Source: Paramarasmius palmivorus (taxonomy: Eukaryota; Basidiomycota; Agaricomycetes; Agaricales; Marasmiaceae). Taken from it: a stretch of 64,000 nt of DNA. Position 1 is the first letter of the stretch. Every line of letters begins with the position of its first letter. The position numbers were made by a program, and so were the translations under genes. The notes under the pieces were generated by a model, which saw only the letters and a program-made list of their open reading frames with translations, was not told where the DNA came from and did not search any database. The stretch is taken from positions 310,001 to 374,000 of the forward strand of contig JAYKXP010000044.1 in the NCBI GenBank assembly GCA_037176845.1, written 5' to 3'. Positions 57,033-64,000 of the stretch are shown here, piece by piece.

Positions 57033-60000
57033 ATGGTGAGCCGCACCAAATGAAAATAACTTGAGGGTTCTACTGACTCTGTTCGTCTATAACCAGGCGG
57101 ATAATCCACCGGAAACGGTCGCTGCGGAAGGAAAGAAGCCGACGGTTGATAAATCATTTGATATCTTGTTGAAGAAGGTTGAGAAGTACGACGAAGAGCT
57201 GGTGAAGGGCTGGAGAGATGACATTGATACTCTCCTCGTTTTCGTAAGCACACTCGTACACACCGCTGACAGTATCTAACACCTTGCATGGTCAATAGGC
57301 CGGTCTTTTCTCCGCTGTCGTAACAGCATTCCTTATCGAATCATACCAAAAGCTCGAAGAAGACCCAGCAGACAAGACAGTCGTTCTGCTCGAACAGCTA
57401 GTCTCGTTCCAGCGGAATGCATCCCAAGCCCTCGCCGCCGATCCTATTCCACCGTTCCAGCCCGATGCTTCTACAATCCGCATCAACTGCTTTTGGCTCC
57501 TCAGCCTGATATTCAGCCTCACGTCGGCGCTCTTTGGCCTGTTGTGCAAACAATGGGTACGGGAATTCCAGCGTGATACACCCACAAGCACACCTGCAGA
57601 AGCGTTAGCATTGCGACAGCTCCGTCGTGATAGCTTTGAAAAGTGGAACGTTCCCGCTTTCTTGGCTGCACTCCCGATACTCCTTGAAATCGCACTGTTG
57701 TTCTTCTTTGCTGGAATCCTGGACCTTCTTTGGGGGCTTCACCGCATTCCATTCGCGATTTCATTAGTTGCTGTGCTGCTCAGCGCAGGGTTATATTCCA
57801 TCACCACCCTCCTCCCCACGTTGACCATACCGAAGGACCAAAAGTGGAACATCAGAGTTGGACATTTTGAACAGTTATCATACCAGTTCATCTGCCCGTA
57901 CAAGTCACCACAGGCGTGGCTGTTCTATCGATTTGTGTGCAAAATCCTTCATCCCCTGTCCAAATTCTGGCTATCTACCGGGAAATTCGAGCGGAGAATC
58001 TGGAAGCCTGCTCCTGCTTTACGCTACCACATCGAATCATCGGCCTCGGATTGGTCTGCATTTGATCTCCGAGTGGTCAGGCAGTATGACCAGCATGTAA
58101 AATACGGAGGGGACGACCTATTCAGCCTACAAATTTACCAACTACGCGCTTTCGAATGGGCAGTCACGATGTTCCGCGACAGTCCATTGATGATACCTCA
58201 TCTCCAAAACGTGTTGGGAACCATACCTCCTTCTGTTGCGATGTCTGCCGTACTTGGCCATTGGGATGTCGCGTTGTGGGACGATGTTTCAGTATCGGAG
58301 GTTCAGCTTGCTGTTGCGGATCCCGGCGAACCCGCCCCACAAATATTGCCTTCGGACTTTTTGGTTTACTTCCCACAGCACCCGACTACTGCTATTCCTG
58401 CTCCTGTGATTTGCCAATCAGAAGGAATCAAATTCTTATTCGAACACCACTACTTGATGACGGGGAAGAGTGACGACGCCATCCCTGCCGCACTTGGACA
58501 GATGGGCGTGCAAACAGCAGGTTTCCATTTCGTCGCCCCGCTTTCAGTATTGGGAAGGCTGTGGGCACACCAGGACGCTGGTTTCCAAAAGCGGGGTCTA
58601 GCCCTCCTCCACCTCTACGAGGAGTCCTGGAAATCGTGCTCAGGCGTCGAGAATGACGGTGATGACCGACATCGCAAGGAACGCACGGCTTTTGTATCGG
58701 TCCTTGCAAAACACATCAACCGCACTGATCATACTTCCGTACTGATAACGAGTAAACGTGGTCGGGGGTTCATCAGGTTTATTCATAACGAAATCATTTG
58801 TCAACGTCTTTACGCTCAGAGCTATTGGATGTCAGGGCATGTCATTTGGTTTCCCCTGTATCAATGGCAACAAGCTATCGAAAGGACACGAGAAGTAGGA
58901 AACTTACCCCCCGACTACTTCGCACCACTGCCGCCAAGCTGGGGGTTTGATCATCCAACACCTGTTTTACCACCACTACCTCCCAGACGATATTCCCTCG
59001 AGACTGTACCGGATGTTGAACTCGATCACGATAACGAGGCACCAGATTCTCAACTCGACGGGTCTTTACCATCTGGCTGGGAGCGATTGACTACCCCAGA
59101 AGGCAGACCGTACTTTTTTGACCACAAGATAGGTACAGTGACATGGGAAGATCCAGGACAAAACATCCCGATGGCACCAGATTCTCAACTTGACGGGCCT
59201 TTACCATCTGGCTGGGTGGAAAGGACTACCAAAGACGACAGAACGTACTTTTTCCACTTCGACACACATACAGCTACTTGGCTTGATCCAAGACGATGCG
59301 CCCTTCCTGGTGGTCAGGCTGCAGAGTCTTCTGGCTCTGGGAACCCGCAGGCGTCGGATTCTCAACTTGATGGGTCTTTACCATCTGGTTGGGAGCAAAG
59401 GAATATCCTGGGCACTCCGTACTTTTTTGACCTCAACACATGTGCAGTGTTCTGGAAAGATCCAAGACAATTTGTCCCTGCTCACCAGGTTGCAGAGTCT
59501 TCTGGCTCTGGGAATCCGCAGGCGTCGGGTTCTCAACCTGAATGGCTTTTCCCATTCCGCTGGGGGCAAGGGACTTTCCTGGGCACTCCGTACTTTTTTG
59601 ATCTCAAGACATGTACAGCGACCTGGAAAGATCCAAGACAAATTGACCCTGCTGTTCAGGTTGCAGAGTCCTCTGGATCTGGTAACCCATGGATATCCCA
59701 GGATGACAGCTACACCACTTTGTCTTGCTCCCCAGCCGTCGAGAGCGATACTGATCCAGATTCTGGCACGTTATCGGAGGCAGGTCAACGAAGTAGCCCT
59801 GTTCCTGCACCAGATGATGCAGAGGTTGAAGCATCATCTAGTATTTCATCTTCCAATTCCAGAGTTGATGTGCACATGCCACTCCCTTTCAATTCTTACG
59901 CTACAAACCATCCAGCCCAGTCATTAGATCCTCTAGCACCTTTCGTACCCCCTACTCTCAGAACTGACAATCTGAATTGCGATACCGAAGTATCGAGTCC

Positions 60001-61019
60001 GCAGGATGATGGGGAGACATTGGATATCCAAACCATAAACACCTCCGGAAACATCGAAAATGCAGAGAACTCGTCTGCACTGGAGAGAGGACATATCGTA
60101 TTCGCAGGAGGTGGAGGTCCTTCCCATTTGCACAGCACCCACGACGTTGGCAACGAGTCAATACGGAGGAACGTAGAAGGTGCAGGTGTTGATCGCACTT
60201 CGGATGAAGAGGTCACGGTGCTTGATTCTCTTGTCGCACCAAGTACAGGGGATATCGATATGGAGAACACGAATGTGGTTCAATCTTCAGCGCCAGGAGA
60301 AGAGCATACAATTTCCCAAGATGCTCCGCCGCCGCTAGTTGATCCTGGGGTTAATGAGCAAACGAACCATTCGGGTGCTCGTACCGAGGAACAACACACG
60401 CGATCCTGGATAGATACCGAACATGAAGAAAACATACATCCGGAGAACTCGAGCATCGTAACAGGCAAAGGACGTGGTACATCTATAGTTGATCTAGGTC
60501 ATTTGTCTGGCAAGGTTAGTCTTTCTGAGTGTCTTGGTGTTTGTTTCGACAATTCACCTCAATTGTAATCCCCAGGACAAGGATTATCATTCGCCGCTCT
60601 CTGGACAGACAGATACATCCTGCCTCGATAATCCAGAGTCCACATCTCGAGCTCGAGATGCTGCGTTCGGTTTTTCAGCTCATTCTGGACAGGACGACGA
60701 ACAAGCATTTGGAGCTCGTTCTGAGCAGGATGCTCAGAGCTCGGATGGATCACAGCGCAAAGATGTGTACACCACAGACCGAGGACAAGCAGCACAAGCT
60801 CATCCGGAAGTTGATTACAGCGAAGAGCGCCACGATGACGCAGAGCTACCTCATTCCGATCAGGATATCGATACTATTACGATGAAATCGAGTAAAGTTC
60901 AATCTCTAGCGTCAAGAGAAGAACGCACCGTCTTTCACGATCCTCCATCGGCACCGATTGACGAACAAGTAGCTCATACTGAAGAACAAGTCAAGCAAGA
61001 GCATCTGCATCCAAAGTAA
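57033..61019 (+). CDS. DUF6535 four-TM protein D with four WW-type repeats
   Basis: Exons 57033-57035 (ATG only), 57097-57243, 57299-60514 and 60576-61019 give 1269 residues, a close paralogue of gene C. DUF6535 part: helix [19 protein letters not shown] and four TMs within about 49-226. The soluble region ends [10 protein letters not shown]...[11 protein letters not shown] repeats: about 639-670 (canonical, GWER...YFFDH...TWEDP), 680-711 (YFFHFDT...TWLDP), 740-771 (YFFDLNT...FWKDP) and 797-828 (first Trp context FRWGQ; TWKDP). Repeats 3 and 4 look like a duplication of one module (both LGTPYFFDL). The acidic Ser/Pro tail ends in a separate last exon, as in C. Retaining intron 1 gives a stop after six codons; retaining the last intron gives a stop at 60568. 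Function unknown. Confidence 0.88.
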
Positions 61020-63663
61020 GAGGCGGAGCTCGTTTGTTGGACAAGGTTTGTGTTTCCGTAGTCCAGGCGTTGGTTTCATTAGCTCATGCCCAGAACATTG
61101 AGGTAGCACCGCTCCCCGGAGAGACAGAGAACGAACAAAGTGCTTAGATTGCATTCTGAGCCGACTCGAAGACGCTTGGACTCACCGCACCTGAATAGAT
61201 TCCCCATTCCCTTAACCGGACAATCTCAAAAATCCATCTACCCCCAGATTTGATGTGGAAGTAACCACCAGATGACATGAAGAGGAGAGACACTCCGATA
61301 ATAGAACTTGGGTACATGGTTCGTCGCAGGGCATTTGAGTGGATGGCGGCACAAGGTTGTGGTATTCCGAGGTCAGGTCGATGTTCCGCGTTCATTGGTG
61401 TTGGGTTTTGTATCTTATGTATCCGAGCGGTAGTTACAAGGGCCGTAGGCCTGGTACTAAGATGTAGAATTTCAAGTTAGATGTACGAGTTGGTGTATGG
61501 GTAGTGCTGTTGACCCCAATAAACTCGCTTCCCTTCTTTTCACGTGTTGAAACTTGAAGACCGTCACCTAAACGATTCGTCGAAACACTGGGTTTCCCCC
61601 TACTACTAGCCAGCGTAAACGACGGACCTCTTCATACATAGTACTATGAAGTGCTGAGATAAGGAGGAGATACATGGTAGCCAGGAACACGGAGACGCAA
61701 AGACGATGTCGTCATCCAAACGACGCGTTTCATTTCACACCACCACCACCACCACCACCCACACCACTCTAGCCAATACCCTACACACCTCACCCAAACA
61801 CCCACGTTAGCAAAGAAGGACATCATCCATCCCACCCGCCGCAATCCCTTCACCTATGAACGCGACCACTATCACCTCAAGATACACATGTCCCTAGCCT
61901 TCCCGAGCACGATACTCCCTGATACTCCCCGCTTCGCAACCTATCGGACGGAGTCTCGCAGGGGTTAGGTGTGATTGGGTGGAGTTGTTTGGGATTCAAC
62001 AATTGAGCTTGAGCAACGGATGCGTTTTTGAAAGAGAGGAGAGTTGGGGTTTGGTGCGATGTTTGGGGCCACAGGTCCAGCACATGAATTGGGGTATCGC
62101 TAACTCGGCATTCAATGATTACTGATATCTAGAATCAAGATATACAACCCACAGCGAAGTCTGGTTGTCAGACGAAGAACGTACAATACCCCCAGATCCT
62201 TCCACCCCTACCAACGACGACGACCAATCCTCAATTTCGCTACCTCAGAATATATCAGGGCCTGAGCGACGTTCTCCGACAATCCAAGGAACTACAGCAC
62301 CTGCTATTCCTTCGTCGCCATACTCCAAAGATGAGCAGCATCGAGGCTCTGGCTCAAGGAGTGAAGGGGTGTGGTATTTCTGGGCTTTGAGGTCGTCGCA
62401 GCCCATAGAGATTCGCCTGGAGTGATGGAAGGGGTTGGTCCCGAGTCGGAAGGACGACCTGGAACGAGACCTTTGGCGTTATTTCCTGGCGCTGGTAAAC
62501 ATAGGAGTCTGGGTAGTGTGGAGAAGGGAGGTGGTGAAGGGAAGGGTGCGTGAGGGTATAGCGGAGTTGAGGGATGCCGTCTGCGTAGCGAGAAGGGTTA
62601 GGTGGTTTTGGATGGGGATATGGAAGCCAGAAGATACTCTTTATGTACGAGCCTCGTCGTTGCTCGCTTTACGAACTGTGGACTTGCATTTCGCCATGTA
62701 TTCTTTTCTTTTCAATATCCCAAATTGTATTCTTCGAAAGTAACAAATATCAATGTATTGCTTTTGCAAGGGTAGTAGTACAAGAGTCGTCTGGATGACA
62801 GGAACGGCACATTGAATCTTCAAAGGGAGTCAAAGGGACGCGATTCTAGATATGTGGGGGCGAAGTTGCGAAACAGCAATCAACGGTGGGTCTTGAGTAG
62901 CTTGATTATGGATGACAGGAGGCCTGGAGAGTGTTTGAACATTGGGGAAAGTGCAGTGTAGCGGACTGAACGATTGGCGTACCTATATGTGTATCAAATT
63001 CCCCTGGCTAACCTCCCCTGTTTCCCAAATCCTTCGGCGGTAGTATAGGGCTTGAATCCACGAAGATGATTGGCGGAATTGCGATGTAGCTGTCTTGGAG
63101 GATGGAGAGATGGTTAGGTTGGGCTCGGTGCTTGTGAGCAACTCGAGTCTACGTAGAGCATATGAGAGGTTTGATGTTGTGGTCGGTGGGGTGTTCTTCT
63201 GACCGATGGTACTCAGGATAGAATGGTGGAAGTGATAATGACCAAAAAGCCTTGGAGAAGCTACAGGTTTGGAGCGTGCGCGTGAGGCCATACAGCGGAA
63301 GAGAGGTCGAATAACTTGACGTACCTTTACAATCAATGATCATGTTCTTCCAGTTTTATTGGTGCCAGGAATTAGGGAGTTGACACGGTGTGCTGTGTGT
63401 CGCAGTTCCAGGTACCGGTGTGCTGATGGGGGTAGTGGAAAACATTGGCTCGCCCAAGCAAGCGCTCAACGTTTCTTGTCTTCTCACTACCACCACACTC
63501 AATATCACTCGTATTCATGCATCTCCGTTCACTTCCTAACATCTAAGCCGCTTGTTCTTGGTACGATTCTCTACGGCTGTAGTCCGGGTTCTATGAAAAG
63601 AAGGTGGTTTAACTCCCCATGAACATAGTCTCCCCTAGGCAGACTCGGTCACTCATACCTAGC
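61020..63663. repeat. Downstream block of gene D, copy 2
   Basis: Uninterrupted partner of 31278-35114. It supplies the empty sites for the two insertions in copy 1. A CAC-trinucleotide run lies near 61739-61760. No gene supported. Confidence 0.8.
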
Positions 63664-64000
63664 ATGAACACGACTATCGGATTATCATATCGACCACCTA
63701 CGTGTAGTCCATCTACGAGTACGAGCTCAAAATACTACGGCTGCCATTCCAGGACAGAAAGGCTTATGGAGAACTGCTAGGTCAGAGGGGCGACCTTTCC
63801 CAGTCGTTTCTAGACTGGTTACAACAGGTATGAACTGTCCTTGTGTTCTCAGAAATTAGTATCTCAGTAGACATTGCTGACTGAGAAACTCCCTCAGTTG
63901 ATCGATGCCCCGGATTCCAAACGAGTTACGGCCTTCAATGGTTCGTCTTTCGAAGAGGCCCGAGCTGCTTGACGATTCGAGGTGTTACCAGACTTGGAAA
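63664..64000 (+). pseudogene. TKL-like kinase pseudogene, copy 2 (cut by window end)
   Basis: The first exon is open here (YEYELKILRLPFQDRKAYGELL, SFLDWLQQ) and ends at a good donor, unlike copy 1. In the second exon the frames for VRLSKRPELL and CLTIRGVTRLG do not join, a frameshift shared with copy 1. No clear ATG precedes the first exon. The kinase core lies beyond the window edge. Confidence 0.55.

Noticed and set aside
56773..57039. Upstream exon encoding MSALKLFTRATRV... for gene D
   Set aside because: Its frame does not join in phase with exon 2 at 57097, and gene B has stops in the matching frame. The ATG at 57033 is in phase.

Overview
The window is nuclear DNA of a filamentous fungus, most likely an agaricomycete basidiomycete. 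Coding sequence is broken by many short (about 45-65 nt) GT...AG introns. The families seen are typical of mushrooms: DUF6535 membrane proteins, F-box-like proteins, a bicupin oxalate decarboxylase, a KDZ transposase remnant and a TKL-like kinase remnant. No rRNA, tRNA or prokaryotic operon features were recognised.

Layout. 1-2007 is one arm of a large inverted repeat whose other arm lies at 24105-26592. 2809-5195 (-) is a secreted oxalate decarboxylase. 5.3-8.8 kb holds no gene I can support. 8861-9465 (+) is a small beta-trefoil-like protein and 9994-11764 (+) an MFS transporter. From 12.7 kb to 31.3 kb, and again from 51.1 kb to 61.0 kb, lies a DUF6535 gene cluster. It has four full-length genes: A 12680-15143, B 16847-19443, C 27463-31277 and D 57033-61019. 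It also has a minimal, internally deleted copy (51133-51596) and several tails or promoters of dead copies. C and D carry three and four WW-type repeats after the membrane and helical region; A and B carry none. The stretch from the end of B through C to a kinase pseudogene (about 19.15-35.5 kb) is directly duplicated at 52.55-64.0 kb. The first copy was then broken by a TIR element, the inverted-repeat arm and two smaller insertions.

38-49 kb is a different neighbourhood. It has three minus-strand F-box-like genes, a basic Cys-rich protein gene and a KDZ transposase fragment, bracketed by two fields of a 16-bp palindrome, CAGCG-N6-CGCTG. In two near-identical repeat copies the palindromes are exactly inverted while the linkers keep their orientation. 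I consider this the most unusual signal in the window.

The second strong signal is gene architecture. In all five DUF6535 genes whose start can be read, the first coding exon is only the ATG, which directly abuts an intron donor. A conserved ACGCG-containing promoter block precedes most members, including dead ones. The cluster looks like a birth-and-death family of four-TM proteins that gained WW modules in one lineage.
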